NCBI RefSeq assembly: GCF_009856605.1
Contig: NZ_CP047244.1
Location: 124,001-188,000, forward strand
From: Trichormus variabilis 0441
GTDB lineage: Bacteria > Cyanobacteriota > Cyanobacteriia > Cyanobacteriales > Nostocaceae
DNA: 64,000 bases
Reading direction: 5' to 3'
This document shows positions 45,370 through 55,211 of the stretch, piece after piece. The position numbers were made by a program, and so were the translations under genes. The notes beneath the pieces are model-generated. The model was not told the origin of the DNA, searched no databases, and saw only the letters and a list, made by a program, of their open reading frames with translations. The first letter of the stretch is position 1, and every line of letters begins with the position of its first letter.

Positions 45370-47877
45370 TTATAGTTCAACTTCTCTTGACTTGGTTTTA
45401 GGTGCAGCAGCGACAGTTTGCTTTTGAGGAGAGGGTATGTGTTCAGTAGGGGTATATTGCTGCCGAATTTCTTCTCCTCGCCATACTTGTAAGTCATTCA
45501 TAATATCTTTAAGCGGAACAAAATCGACTACTGTTTCTCCTTGCTTTTGTGCCTCAGTTGCCTTGTAGGTCATAATCTTGAAGTACATCTCTCGCTGATC
45601 GGCAATTGGTAACTTGCTGTTGTTCTCATTTATCCGTTGTAGAATTTCTTCATTGCCTTGATTCATTGCCCCTCCCCAGTCAGGGCCACCATGCTTGACC
45701 ATATTTGCCCATTCCTCGGCGATGTAAGGGTGAACTGTGACAGGCAGATCGCCAACTGCTTGTATTACTCGTTTTTTGGGTGCAGATGCGGCTGTGGGAG
45801 TAGATTGTTCGTTACCAAAAATTTGTTCCAGGTTGAGTTTGCTGGCGTTTTGGGCAATAAACTTAATTTGGTTGATATCGTACTCAGAGATATTCATCTT
45901 GCTGACTTCTTTGGTAATGCCAGCTTCGGTTTTAGTTAGGTCAAACCGGACAAGTTCCTGAGTACCTTTTTCTTCGGTAGTTTTAAATAATTGCAAGCTG
46001 GCTCGATTTTTTTCGGGGTTGCGCGATCGCTTGATGGTAAATTCACCTACTGTAAGTTCTTCCTTATCAGCCTGGATGAGGACATTATTCAGGGTGTGCA
46101 ACATCTCATTTTGTTTAAATACTTCCAGCGTTTTAATTGTGCCGGCAGGTGCAAGACTTCCCAAGCTGTTTGCTACATCACGGATATCGGCATTGTTGAG
46201 GTCAGGTAGCTTGCCATTGTCGCCTAAGTATTCTGCCACCATGAGAAACTCCTGACGTTCAACAGGTAACATCTCTGTAGGCTTTTTCGTGATTTTCGGT
46301 TCCTCTTTTTTGTTGAGTTTAAAATCCATCAAAGAGTTCTCCCACCCAAATAATTCATCACTGCGGCGATGAATGCTAACAGTGTCTCCCTGTTGGCGAA
46401 TCACAAATGTATCGCTACGGTAAATACGTGAACCATCTTGTTCAAGAGTGCCGTATTTTTTTAACATTGCGATCGCAGTTTCAGCAATGTCTTTATTTTC
46501 CCCGTTATAACGTTCTTCCCGCGCTTGTTTATTATTAATTTGATAAATAGGTACTTCAACCTGACGCGCCCACTGCTGCGCTGCTGGTTCTACATCTTGA
46601 GAATTAGCTACTTCTTGATAGGTAAATTCAGGTGCATATTTTTTTCGATTATTAGCCGCTTGTTCCTCTGGCTCTTGTGCAAAAAACTGATTGGAAGTTA
46701 CATTTTTATTTACCTCCTCTTCAGCTTGATTTTGAGATTGCTGGTTACTATTAACTATCCGTCGAATTTGAATAGTTGCTTCGGACTGTGCGATTTTTTC
46801 TTGAAGATTATTGACCACATCATCTTCAAAACTGTTATCTACCTCTATTTCAACAGATAAGTTGATTTCTTGATTTATAGACGAACTGTTTTCGCTGGTT
46901 TCATTTTGTAGTAACTGCTGTGAAGTATTTGATTTGACTGCTTGAATGTTAGTTTCAGATTGTTCGCTGAGTGTCTGCTCTACTGCTTCAGGATAGTCTT
47001 TGACTACAGGAGACTGATAATAATCAACATCTGGTGGGGAGTCAAAGTCGGGTGGATTACTAATATCGATATCATCTATAAAACCTACCGCAGCTTCCTC
47101 TTCTTCATAAGACAAATTAATTGGTGTGGTTACAATTTCAGAATTTAATGGTTGATTATCTTCGTTCAGTATTACTGATAAATTATCTAATGATGGAGTT
47201 ACTTCTGTTATATCTGTGTTTCCATTATCAAATAATAACTCTTTTGTATCTTTATAATTGTTAATAGTGTCAGCAGAGGGAGGTAGTAGCTTAACTAGTG
47301 GTTCACTGGCCACATCTATTATTTCATCTGGAGTAAGTATTTCAGTGACCAGATTAGTTGTACATTTACCTTCGCTATTTTGTTCGTAGATAACGATTTG
47401 TTTTTCTGAACCATCTGACTCTAGATAAGCTGTAATTTTCAGAGTATTATCACTTGTTTGCTGATAATCACTATTGAAATTAGGTACATCTTCTACTAAT
47501 CTTGCAGCAATTGTTTGTGCTTGATAGTCAGTAAAAGGTTCAGTTTCTATTGTGTATTGACCTTCTACTAATAAATCGGGCATTAACACAATATTAGTTT
47601 CTTGATTGCTTTTTATACTTTGGCTGCTTAAATCTACCTTTTCCCATTTATATGCACCAGGGGTAGATTCATCAGGTACAAGATTGTAAATATCTTTGCC
47701 AACTTCAACTGCAATTTTACTTGCTTCTTGAGCTTCTTTGAGTTTTTCGAGAATTACTTTAGTTATCTTAGTAAGTGCATTGATTAGGCTTTTACTTAAT
47801 TCTCGACTTGTTTGAATTGCAGTATCGGCTGTACCTAAATATGATTCATTAATTTGAGTGTGTCTGGAGTCAAACAT
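45370..47877 (-). CDS. Large hypothetical protein of the conjugation region
   Basis: 835 aa from ATG at 47877. It is acidic and rich in Gln, Asn, Ser and Thr, with a long low-complexity middle (about residues 200-430). The N-terminus is helical (SLINALTKITKVILEKLKEA). Two similar small domains appear later: YRSDTFVIRQQGDTVSIHRR followed by LMDFKL, and VGEFTIKRSRNPEKNRASLQ followed by LVRFDLTK. These look like a duplicated beta-hairpin module. The C-terminus has AEEWANMVKHGGPDWGGAMN. No relaxase His cluster or Walker motif is seen. It lies directly after the coupling protein gene in the conjugation operon; it may be a DNA-processing or substrate-recognition partner, but that is a guess. Confidence 0.65.
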   Translation of the reverse strand: MFDSRHTQINESYLGTADTAIQTSRELSKSLINALTKITKVILEKLKEAQEASKIAVEVGKDIYNLVPDESTPGAYKWEKVDLSSQSIKSNQETNIVLMPDLLVEGQYTIETEPFTDYQAQTIAARLVEDVPNFNSDYQQTSDNTLKITAYLESDGSEKQIVIYEQNSEGKCTTNLVTEILTPDEIIDVASEPLVKLLPPSADTINNYKDTKELLFDNGNTDITEVTPSLDNLSVILNEDNQPLNSEIVTTPINLSYEEEEAAVGFIDDIDISNPPDFDSPPDVDYYQSPVVKDYPEAVEQTLSEQSETNIQAVKSNTSQQLLQNETSENSSSINQEINLSVEIEVDNSFEDDVVNNLQEKIAQSEATIQIRRIVNSNQQSQNQAEEEVNKNVTSNQFFAQEPEEQAANNRKKYAPEFTYQEVANSQDVEPAAQQWARQVEVPIYQINNKQAREERYNGENKDIAETAIAMLKKYGTLEQDGSRIYRSDTFVIRQQGDTVSIHRRSDELFGWENSLMDFKLNKKEEPKITKKPTEMLPVERQEFLMVAEYLGDNGKLPDLNNADIRDVANSLGSLAPAGTIKTLEVFKQNEMLHTLNNVLIQADKEELTVGEFTIKRSRNPEKNRASLQLFKTTEEKGTQELVRFDLTKTEAGITKEVSKMNISEYDINQIKFIAQNASKLNLEQIFGNEQSTPTAASAPKKRVIQAVGDLPVTVHPYIAEEWANMVKHGGPDWGGAMNQGNEEILQRINENNSKLPIADQREMYFKIMTYKATEAQKQGETVVDFVPLKDIMNDLQVWRGEEIRQQYTPTEHIPSPQKQTVAAAPKTKSREVEL

Positions 47878-47963
47878 ATATTAAATGTGGTAACAATAAT
47901 CTATAAATTCAAACAGTCTGACTGTACTTTATAAAAACCAGTTGGTCATTAAATTTAAAGTTT

Positions 47964-49790
47964 TTAGAAAAAGCTCTTGTACGCATCAACAGGTAAAGGT
48001 GCATTGCCCGCTTGTACGGGTGCTTGTGGGATAGGGAACTTCCGATCTACTTCCTTGACTCGTAAATCTAAATCTTCCTGTGTGGGTTTTTTCTGGGTAC
48101 TTTTCCTAGCAAGCTCTTTGATGAGTTTATCCCAGTTAGCGTCATTTTCTTGTTCTAATCCAATGATATATTTGGGGATTCTGATATTTTTTAATAGTGG
48201 TACTGAACCCTCATTTTTATTGCTATAAGCTGGGTTGATAAATAGACATTTACCAGGTGGTAATTTAAGGAATTGGGCTGGCTCGAATAGCTTGCGAGTC
48301 CGTTCTTGTTCGCTGATAGATGTGCTGGCTTTACCCCCTCCCGTTGAGCGGGATTTTTGTTTATATTTAATTTCCTCTTCACCTAAATATGCAGAAAATA
48401 ATCGTGCTGATTCTTCTTCACCAGGATTAAAAACAAATTTTGTACCGCACGCACCAAGGATAGCTTTAGAGATTTCTTTACCATAAATCTTTTCAAGCTG
48501 ACCCATATTTTGCCAACCCAGGATACCGCAGAATCCTTCGGAACGAGATTCATTAAGCCATCTAAATAAATCTGGAAGGAAGATACTTGGCAACTCGTCA
48601 AGACACACCACTAATGGGCCGTCTTCCTTACGTTTTTTGGCAATACTACGGGAAACTACCATGTGAAGAATACTGGTCATCAGAGGGCTGACAGCATCGC
48701 GGCGTTCGCGGTCTAACCCGAAGATAATCATCTGTTTGCGTTTTACCTCCAAGGGCAAGGTTGTTTTACCGACAAAGCATCCCAATGTACCCCTTGCCAT
48801 GAACCGGGTGAACATCAATGAAGCACTACCAGCGATACCCGCTACAGTTTTCTCTGAGCCAGCCGAGCTAAATAATTGACCAAAAGCTATCCTAATCCAG
48901 GGGTTTAGTTCGGCTGCCATCAAGCGTTCGACCATCTTCTCGCTAGAAAGTATTGCCGCTGCCGTCATAATATCAGCGCGATCGTCAAACTCTTTGGTTA
49001 GCATTAAAATAGCCTGGGTCAACTGGTCGCCGGCGGGGCCAAAGAAGGCATCCTCAGACGCATTACCTAACAGGCGGAAGTTTTTGTTAATTACCGTAGC
49101 TAACTGCCGTGCGGTTTCAGCATCGCTACTGTCACGCAAGAAATCGATTGGGTTACATACCTCTGATTCGGGAAATCCCGGTGCAAAGATATGTACGTCA
49201 TACCCCTTGGATTTGGCATAACTGGCGATTTTGGCTTGACTAGCATACTTAAAATCGTATAATACGATACCAAAATCTTGGTCAATTGCTGAGTAAATCA
49301 TCGGGTTGATAGCCGAGAATGATTTACCACTACCAGGTGCGCCAATTACAGCAGTTCCGCGTTGGACATCGGGTACATAAACTGGAACTCCCCCACTCCC
49401 CTGGGGTGATTTTTGACCCTTGTATCTATGTACTCCAATATATAAACTGGCACTATCACATTTAGGAGCGACGATTTGCTTGAGAGCTTTTTTCTTAGCT
49501 TGAGCGGTTTCCTTTGCTCCACCCCAATAGCTAGTAGCAAGCTTGCCTTTTTTACCATTACTAAAAAGCTGTAGAAGCAACAATAAGCCAATTCCCCCAG
49601 CAAGTGCCAAACCTTGAGGTGACATGAGCTTATCTGTATATTTACTAAAGTCAGTATTGCTATTTTTATTGTTTGCTTTTACTTCTCTAACTGTCTTAGT
49701 TTTAGCAGTTGCAAACAGATGATTATTCATATTAATCTGTGTTAATTGCATGAGGAAATTGAAGAAATATGCGGTGAAGTGAAGTTGCAT
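47964..49790 (-). CDS. VirD4/TraG-type conjugative coupling ATPase
   Basis: Up to 608 aa from ATG at 49790; MNNHLFATAK at 49730 is an alternative start. One membrane segment (LALAGGIGLLLLLQLF) precedes Walker A GAPGSGKS (residues 150-157) and Walker B LVVCLDELPSIFL (about 375). ILGWQNMGQLEKIYGKE and FEPAQFLKLPPGKCLFINPA are typical of TraD/TraG/VirD4 proteins. It delivers relaxosome and DNA to the secretion channel at the inner membrane. It is the clearest evidence that this element is, or was, conjugative. It lies downstream of the channel genes, preceded by an imperfect stem-loop. Confidence 0.93.
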   Translation of the reverse strand: MQLHFTAYFFNFLMQLTQINMNNHLFATAKTKTVREVKANNKNSNTDFSKYTDKLMSPQGLALAGGIGLLLLLQLFSNGKKGKLATSYWGGAKETAQAKKKALKQIVAPKCDSASLYIGVHRYKGQKSPQGSGGVPVYVPDVQRGTAVIGAPGSGKSFSAINPMIYSAIDQDFGIVLYDFKYASQAKIASYAKSKGYDVHIFAPGFPESEVCNPIDFLRDSSDAETARQLATVINKNFRLLGNASEDAFFGPAGDQLTQAILMLTKEFDDRADIMTAAAILSSEKMVERLMAAELNPWIRIAFGQLFSSAGSEKTVAGIAGSASLMFTRFMARGTLGCFVGKTTLPLEVKRKQMIIFGLDRERRDAVSPLMTSILHMVVSRSIAKKRKEDGPLVVCLDELPSIFLPDLFRWLNESRSEGFCGILGWQNMGQLEKIYGKEISKAILGACGTKFVFNPGEEESARLFSAYLGEEEIKYKQKSRSTGGGKASTSISEQERTRKLFEPAQFLKLPPGKCLFINPAYSNKNEGSVPLLKNIRIPKYIIGLEQENDANWDKLIKELARKSTQKKPTQEDLDLRVKEVDRKFPIPQAPVQAGNAPLPVDAYKSFF

Positions 49791-49815
49791 ATTTCTTCAT
49801 TAGTTATCTGGTGTG

Positions 49816-49843
49816 TCCTCTCCAAGTCAAACGTTAAAGAGGA
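49816..49843 (-). promoter_or_regulatory. Stem-loop upstream of the coupling-protein gene
   Basis: TCCTCT/AGAGGA (49816-49821 with 49838-49843) with a 16-nt loop, about 25 nt before the ATG at 49790. Confidence 0.4.
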
Positions 49844-49873
49844 TAAATTCTTCTATGATTGCCTTTTTACTTG

Positions 49874-51286
49874 TTAATTTTTAGGTACGGTGAGGGGCGT
49901 ACCAAGGATAATTGGGTCTATCTCGCGGTAGGTGAAGAAGGGAACAGGGCCAATGAAGTAGGGCGAGCAGCCTAAGTCAACCCACCCCCGCTTGCAGATA
50001 CGGAAGAACATCGCGGTGGTGATACTTCCGTCCGCCTCGTTAATATCCCAGATGACTTGTTTAAATGATTTTCCAAAGGGGTGGCGACCTGTGGGTTCTT
50101 TTCCACCGTTGAGACTGCCCAAGATGCCAAATCCGCCTTTAACTTTTTGGTCTTTGCCGGACATCCATTGTGCGCCAGTCACAATATCGCTACCCGAAAC
50201 TTCAATGTGACCACAGGTTTTCTCGCACGGGACATTAAACCCAGCTTGATAGCTACCACTTATTGACTTCCAGCGTCCACTTTCAAGCGAACCGAGGGGT
50301 AAGTCTACTTTGCCGATAAAGCTAACATCGGGGATGGGAACACTGGGGAACCGATCAAACGGCACATCAGCTAATCCCGGAACCTTACCAATTGTTGTGT
50401 TTTGCCAGTTAGTAAAGTCTTTTAGCTGTGCATCCTCAATACCAGGGATACTGGTGAGTTTATATTTATCAAGTTTGATATACTCACCAAGTTCCACTTC
50501 TCCCAGTTGGGGATAATTGTCCAGCACCTCACCAACAGTTTGGTAGCTTGCGGTGCTGCCTGTAACTTTGGTCACTAGTTCTTGAATTGGTGGGATGGCT
50601 GCGATTTCTGAATCTTCTAAATTAGGAATTGCTTCGGCGAGGTCTTCGAGTGTTTGCCAATCGAGTGTTTCAAAATCTGACAGTTTGAGATTTTTGAGTT
50701 GAATGCCCGTGATGTCAGCGATATCTTTAAGCGTGAAATCTTCAATATTGAACTCAGTTGCCTCAAAATCACCCAGTTCCATGACTTCAGCAAGGCTTTG
50801 TCCAGCACTCCAGGTGCGTGTCTCCTTCATACCAGGGTTTTTGATATTGGGGAATTCAACGCTGCCAGCACCGCCAAATTTCATATTTCTAAACGTGATA
50901 CTGCTCCAATCGGGAGTAGGTGCGCCATTGACGTATTTTGTTGCAACCGGCTGTGGCTGTTTGGTTTGTTTTGTCTTATTTATCGAAGTGTTCAAATTTG
51001 AATACTTCGATGAAACTGTTTGAGCTACCGCTTTATCGCCGAATAAGAGACTGCCGATATTATAGCTACTTCCATATCGGATTAACCCATGTAGGGCAAG
51101 CCCAGCAATAAGTCCTGCAACCATTAGGTAGCGTAATTTATTAAACTTTTCTATCCGATACTCAAGCCCTCGATTGGTTTTGTTGTGAGTGGTTTCCTGA
51201 CTTGCAGCTCTCACTGGTACAATCGCAGTTACTTCTGCTGTAGTATCTAAAATTTGGTTGTTAGAGGTGAGATTTTCGTTATACAT
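49874..51286 (-). CDS. Single-pass membrane protein of the conjugation operon
   Basis: About 470 aa from ATG at 51286, one codon after a GTG. A short cytoplasmic N-terminus and one membrane segment (YLMVAGLIAGLALHGLI) lead to a large external domain. Residues about 135-330 show repeated short leucine-containing segments (LKDIADITGIQLKNLKLSDF, LDWQTLEDLAEAIPNL), a leucine-rich-repeat-like solenoid. The C-terminal part has four Cys (VPCEKTCGH, ICKRGWVDLGC), likely disulfides, and aromatic YFIGPVPFFTYREIDP. I do not know the family; the position suggests a structural channel or mating-pair protein. Confidence 0.65.
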   Translation of the reverse strand: MYNENLTSNNQILDTTAEVTAIVPVRAASQETTHNKTNRGLEYRIEKFNKLRYLMVAGLIAGLALHGLIRYGSSYNIGSLLFGDKAVAQTVSSKYSNLNTSINKTKQTKQPQPVATKYVNGAPTPDWSSITFRNMKFGGAGSVEFPNIKNPGMKETRTWSAGQSLAEVMELGDFEATEFNIEDFTLKDIADITGIQLKNLKLSDFETLDWQTLEDLAEAIPNLEDSEIAAIPPIQELVTKVTGSTASYQTVGEVLDNYPQLGEVELGEYIKLDKYKLTSIPGIEDAQLKDFTNWQNTTIGKVPGLADVPFDRFPSVPIPDVSFIGKVDLPLGSLESGRWKSISGSYQAGFNVPCEKTCGHIEVSGSDIVTGAQWMSGKDQKVKGGFGILGSLNGGKEPTGRHPFGKSFKQVIWDINEADGSITTAMFFRICKRGWVDLGCSPYFIGPVPFFTYREIDPIILGTPLTVPKN

Positions 51287-51291
51287 CACTG

Positions 51292-52143
51292 TTATTTAAA
51301 AATTGTTTTACCTGGGTTTTTTGTTGTCAGAGGGTTATTGCGCTGTGGTGGTATTTCTAACAAGCGCTTTCCACCCAGTAGCATGAGTTTTTCAACCAAT
51401 TGCATTGATACTCCGGCGGTGCTGGCGGCAACGACAAGTTCCTCTCCTTGCGATCGCAACTCAACAAGTTGGTTCAGACGCTTCCAAAGCTTGCTGTCTG
51501 TCGTAACCCACTGGTTTTTTAGAGCAACTTGCATTCCTTTGGCGATATGTCTGCTATCAGATAATGCGGTGTAACTGACCTTTGGTTTTACTTCTTCAGG
51601 TTTGCTGGGAGTGTCGCCAATAATTTCAATTTGGCTGTACTCTGGTGTGCCACTGCCCGCTACAATCCGGAAGTGATAGCTTTTCTTTGTTGAGCCAGAT
51701 TCGGTAATCACCGTCATGTGCGCCCCGGAAGGAGCTGGTGGTAAACCGGGGATTTTGACTGTCTCGATGCGGCGAATGTGAATTAGTCCTGCACCCGTAC
51801 TGTTACTAGAACACTTACCCAAGCCCTCAAGACATCCATCTACATCAAAAACAAACCTAGATGGGTCATCCAGCCAGATTTTCTTGATAATTTCTTTGGT
51901 GTTGTAGAACGATATTGATACCCCATGTCCAGGCCACACCTTAACTGTCTGCAATTGGGCATTTTCCCCTGACACCTGGGACGCTGCAACTTGACGGATA
52001 GTACTTGCCAGTACAAGTTGGTTTGGTGCAAACATGGTGGCGATGGTAAGGCACCCACCAAAGGCGATTGCGCGGAGCGCAGTGCCAGAGGCAATCGCCC
52101 AAGGCATCCTTAAACTAAAATCGGCTATATCTCTTAGTTTCAC
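51292..52143 (-). CDS. VirB9/TraK-like type IV secretion protein
   Basis: 283 aa from GTG at 52143, overlapping the virB10-like stop (GTGA). A signal-like N-terminus includes ALRAIAFGGCLTIATMFAPN. The core VWPGHGVSISFYNTKEIIKK, IWLDDPSRFVFDVDG and LIHIRRIETVKIPGLPP fits the beta-rich N-terminal domain of TraK/VirB9/TrbG proteins, which form the outer ring of the secretion channel. MPWAIASGTALRAIAFGG is encoded by a cyanobacterial repeat sequence (GCGCGGAGCGCAGTGCC). Assignment is from this block and operon position; confidence is moderate. Confidence 0.6.
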   Translation of the reverse strand: MKLRDIADFSLRMPWAIASGTALRAIAFGGCLTIATMFAPNQLVLASTIRQVAASQVSGENAQLQTVKVWPGHGVSISFYNTKEIIKKIWLDDPSRFVFDVDGCLEGLGKCSSNSTGAGLIHIRRIETVKIPGLPPAPSGAHMTVITESGSTKKSYHFRIVAGSGTPEYSQIEIIGDTPSKPEEVKPKVSYTALSDSRHIAKGMQVALKNQWVTTDSKLWKRLNQLVELRSQGEELVVAASTAGVSMQLVEKLMLLGGKRLLEIPPQRNNPLTTKNPGKTIFK

Positions 52144-53969
52144 AGCTTGATTGACCTATCGACTTTGATTGTGATTTTGGTGTCTTTAGGCACATACCAA
52201 ACATTGGGACGGCGGTTGATTTCGTCAGTAGCACGTTCTGTCCGCTTGCTGAGTGTTTCGCCAAGTTTGCCAAAAGCACCTTCAAGGAAAGCAGCTCCCA
52301 GGTTGCGATTGTTATTGCGGCTGCGGGTTCTTGTCCCACCTAAAGGCAAATCTTCTGTGATTTCTTCATCCGGCTGGTTAATAATTTCCCCTACCTTGGC
52401 AAGACCAGCTATTGTCCCTAATGTGGCATCATATTTGGCAATTTCAGATCCCTTGTCGTCGTAAGGTCTGGCGATTAGGGGTGAACCCGCCTCTCCCAAA
52501 ACTGATATTGTTCCAGGTGATAGAGGATATTCTGTGCCGTCTTTAAGAATAGCCGCGACTTCGGCACGCACACCTGATGTGCTATCAACCGAAATCATAG
52601 CGATAGTTACCTGCGTTCCGGCGGGAATGGCTATTTCCCCAGTATTGCTATAAAGCGGCTCGTTCAACCGGGCGACAAACCGTAATGTATTTGTCTGTTC
52701 TTGGGAACGAGCGTTATTACTGGTTTGAGGCATAACGAGCGGAGTTACCAGGGTTGCACTTGCAAACGAACCGACAACTAAATACTGCGGTTGTGTTTCT
52801 TGGAGTATCTGCGCTTCTTCTGGCAGGTAGTTATTTGCAACTTGTTCGATTTGCTGAGTGTAGTTGTTTTCTTTGTTACTAGCAAAACTGGATTCTACGG
52901 TCTTTTCTTTGTCAAGTTCCAAGCTAATTTGTGGCTCGTTTACTGAGAAGCTATAAATAACTGGCACGGCTTGATTGTTATCTTTGTCATCAGTATTGCT
53001 ATACTCTGGAGTACCGTTGTTTGTAGTTACAGGTTGCCAACGCGGGCGCAGTTCTTCAACTTGATTAGGGGTATTGGTAATTGTTTCGGTATTCTCGCTG
53101 CGTCGGCTACGGCGACGACGGGAGCGATCGCTATTTTGTTCTGCTGGGCGTAATGTTTCTTCAGTTTTAGCTGTAACTTCTGGTACTGTTGTGTTTGTAG
53201 GTTCGCTGATAGTAGTGCTGGCTAGCATATACTCAACTCGACCAACCGAACCCAGGTTACGCAGGCGTTCGAGTTCGGCTATTGGATCTTTGGCGACACT
53301 CTGGTTGCTGGCAACTGTTTGTTTGGCAAATTTTGGCAGAGGAGCGCTAGGACGCAGAGGTGGTATTGGCTGTGAAGCCACTACTCTACGTGTTGGTCTA
53401 ACAGGTTCGGGTGTTTCTTCCCGGTATACACGTCTTCTGGAAGTAGGGGGAGTTTCTTGAGCAACTACCCTTCGTTGTCGAATAGAACGGGTTCTCTCTT
53501 GGTTTTTGGCTTGTTCTTCTTCAGTAGCTTCTTTTTTCTCCTCTTTGTCTTCTGTGTTAGCTTTACCATTTAGGGCATCAAGTTCTTCCTGTTGCTTGGC
53601 GAGAGCAAGCTTGGCATAAACATCGCCTTCTTTTTTCTCAGATGCGGCAACCGTGGGAGTTGGAGTAGTAGTTAATTCTGGTTTTTTGGCATTTTTACCA
53701 CCCCCATTCATCATGCCGTTGAGGACAACAAATATAACTAGAAACCCAGCACCAAATGCACCACCAATAATTCCTAATCTTGACCAGGGAGATGTAACAA
53801 AGTCGTGTTTAGTTTGGATTAACGCGGCGTCTTCTACTTCAGTTTCATCTTCTTCAACCACCTCAAATTGCAAATTTTCAACTTCATCTTCTTCTGCCCT
53901 ATCGATTGGTAAAAGACTATTTACTGAAGATATATGTTTATTGGAAGCCTCATTCTCTAGCTGTAACAT
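52140..53969 (-). CDS. VirB10/TrbI/TraB-like channel protein
   Basis: 609 aa from ATG at 53969. Domains in order: acidic cytoplasmic N-terminus; one membrane segment (LGIIGGAFGAGFLVIFVVLN, about 67-86); a long Pro/Arg/Glu-rich linker (residues ~90-400, including SRRRRSRRSE); and a C-terminal VirB10-type beta-barrel domain. The last has ARLNEPLYSNTGEIAIPAGT and VTIAMISVDSTSGVRAEVAA (the usual LP.G....A....), GNxx-like regions and the terminal VPKDTKITIKVDRSIKL. It spans the envelope and links the inner-membrane ATPases to the outer ring. Flanked by VirB8- and VirB9-like genes. Confidence 0.85.
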   Translation of the reverse strand: MLQLENEASNKHISSVNSLLPIDRAEEDEVENLQFEVVEEDETEVEDAALIQTKHDFVTSPWSRLGIIGGAFGAGFLVIFVVLNGMMNGGGKNAKKPELTTTPTPTVAASEKKEGDVYAKLALAKQQEELDALNGKANTEDKEEKKEATEEEQAKNQERTRSIRQRRVVAQETPPTSRRRVYREETPEPVRPTRRVVASQPIPPLRPSAPLPKFAKQTVASNQSVAKDPIAELERLRNLGSVGRVEYMLASTTISEPTNTTVPEVTAKTEETLRPAEQNSDRSRRRRSRRSENTETITNTPNQVEELRPRWQPVTTNNGTPEYSNTDDKDNNQAVPVIYSFSVNEPQISLELDKEKTVESSFASNKENNYTQQIEQVANNYLPEEAQILQETQPQYLVVGSFASATLVTPLVMPQTSNNARSQEQTNTLRFVARLNEPLYSNTGEIAIPAGTQVTIAMISVDSTSGVRAEVAAILKDGTEYPLSPGTISVLGEAGSPLIARPYDDKGSEIAKYDATLGTIAGLAKVGEIINQPDEEITEDLPLGGTRTRSRNNNRNLGAAFLEGAFGKLGETLSKRTERATDEINRRPNVWYVPKDTKITIKVDRSIKL

Positions 53970-53993
53970 AGTTCTATGCTTGATTAATGATTT

Positions 53994-54770
53994 TTATTTC
54001 TTACCGAGGTTATAATCAACGATTTGAGTAATTTCTAAACCTGGTTCTCGTATTAAATAAATTTTCTTATCGAGTTCAGTTGGCTTATTTGGTAACTTGG
54101 GAGTATCGACAGCTTCGACAGTAATTGTTTTGTTAAATGCAATTCCTTTGCCTTGGTTTTCGTTCCTATTAAAGCTGACGAGCGTAGCGATATAATCAAC
54201 TTCCCACTGTCCATCCTTGATTTTTCTGGGTTCAGAGATATGGCGGGTGACGAGTGAAACTTGAACTTCACCGTTAAATACACCACTTGGAACGATTTCT
54301 GCTAATTTCTTGAGAAAGTTTGCCCGGAAATCTTGATTTTCAGATAGTGCAAATGCAGCTTCCCAGGCTCTAGTGGGAATTTTTTTTCTACTATTTTTTG
54401 TTGTTTGAATATCTATTCCCCTATCAGGTTTAGTAACATTTTCGCCATTCTCTGTTGCTTCGATTATTCCGTTCCATCCGAACATTTTAATCATGCTATC
54501 TGAGATAAAGCGTTTGATAGTTTCGGCTTCGCGTTCGTTGGGAGCAGCAAATTTACCAGGTGAAATAGACCCATCTTGGAGTTGAACTATCGTCATGCCT
54601 TTGACATGATGATTTGTGCTAGCACTCATGCCAATATTTATTATTTGCAATAGGGTAGATAAGATAGTTCCTCCTGCTGTTACGGCGATCGCCATTGCAA
54701 TAGGTGTGGACGTAGATTGCCCATAACTGAGGAGCCGAGCTGGTTGAGATTTAGACTTAGGTTTAAGCAT
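53994..54770 (-). CDS. VirB8/TraE-like type IV secretion protein
   Basis: 258 aa from ATG at 54770. A short basic N-terminus, one membrane segment (IAMAIAVTAGGTILSTLLQI) and a periplasmic domain ending in beta strands (DGQWEVDYIATLVSFNRNEN, GIAFNKTITVEAVDT, IYLIREPGLEITQI) match the TraE/VirB8 layout (N-terminal anchor, then alpha+beta NTF2-like domain). It acts as an assembly factor at the inner membrane. It lies between the VirB6-like gene (separated by a four-helix-bundle cassette) and the virB10-like gene. Confidence 0.7.
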   Translation of the reverse strand: MLKPKSKSQPARLLSYGQSTSTPIAMAIAVTAGGTILSTLLQIINIGMSASTNHHVKGMTIVQLQDGSISPGKFAAPNEREAETIKRFISDSMIKMFGWNGIIEATENGENVTKPDRGIDIQTTKNSRKKIPTRAWEAAFALSENQDFRANFLKKLAEIVPSGVFNGEVQVSLVTRHISEPRKIKDGQWEVDYIATLVSFNRNENQGKGIAFNKTITVEAVDTPKLPNKPTELDKKIYLIREPGLEITQIVDYNLGKK

Positions 54771-54794
54771 ATTTATTTGTTAATTACAAAGAAG

Positions 54795-55211
54795 AACTCA
54801 GGAGTCAGGAGTCAGAATTCAGAATGGAATTAGCGTAGCCTGTTAGTAGCCTACTAACTTCCTCAAGTTGAAGCATTAATCCTGAAATGTCACCATAGTC
54901 AAGGTCTTTTGAAAGAATTAGATAGTAGCGACATTCTTCTAAAGAACCTTGTGCAATGTTTAAAAAACGAACTTTATCTGCTGCTCCTTTTTTCTTAAAA
55001 CCCTCAGCTATATTTGCTGCAATAGAGATTGCTGCTCGTCTAAATTGGGAGGTAAGTCCATATATTTCCGATTTAGGGAACTGACTAGTAAATTGATATA
55101 CCAATAAAACAAACTGGTGTGCTTTTTGCCAAACTATCAAATCTTGAAATGTTTTGGCTGGCTGTCTCATTTATTCTGACTCCTGAATTCTGACTTCTGA
55201 ATTCTGATTTA
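54795..55211. repeat. Inverted STRR-like repeats flanking a four-helix-bundle gene
   Basis: Left block 54795-54825 (GGAGTCAGGAGTCAGAATTC...) and right block 55171-55211 (ATTCTGACTCCTGAATTCTG...) are reverse complements in type: heptamer-like GAGTCAG/AATTCAG units as in Nostoc STRR families. They bracket the gene at 54805-55170 exactly, and the left block supplies its last codons, suggesting that gene plus repeats moved as a cassette. Confidence 0.6.
54805..55170 (-). CDS. Four-helix-bundle protein (23S rRNA intervening-sequence-protein family)
   Basis: 121 aa from ATG at 55170. FQDLIVWQKAHQFVLLVYQF, FPKSEIYGLTSQFRRAAISI and AANIAEGFKKKGAADKVRFL are hallmark blocks of the family, which includes proteins encoded in 23S rRNA intervening sequences and the Avd accessory proteins of diversity-generating retroelements. 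No such retroelement or rRNA is near. Its function is generally unknown. It interrupts the conjugation operon between the VirB6- and VirB8-like genes, and is flanked by inverted repeats. Confidence 0.88.
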   Translation of the reverse strand: MRQPAKTFQDLIVWQKAHQFVLLVYQFTSQFPKSEIYGLTSQFRRAAISIAANIAEGFKKKGAADKVRFLNIAQGSLEECRYYLILSKDLDYGDISGLMLQLEEVSRLLTGYANSILNSDS

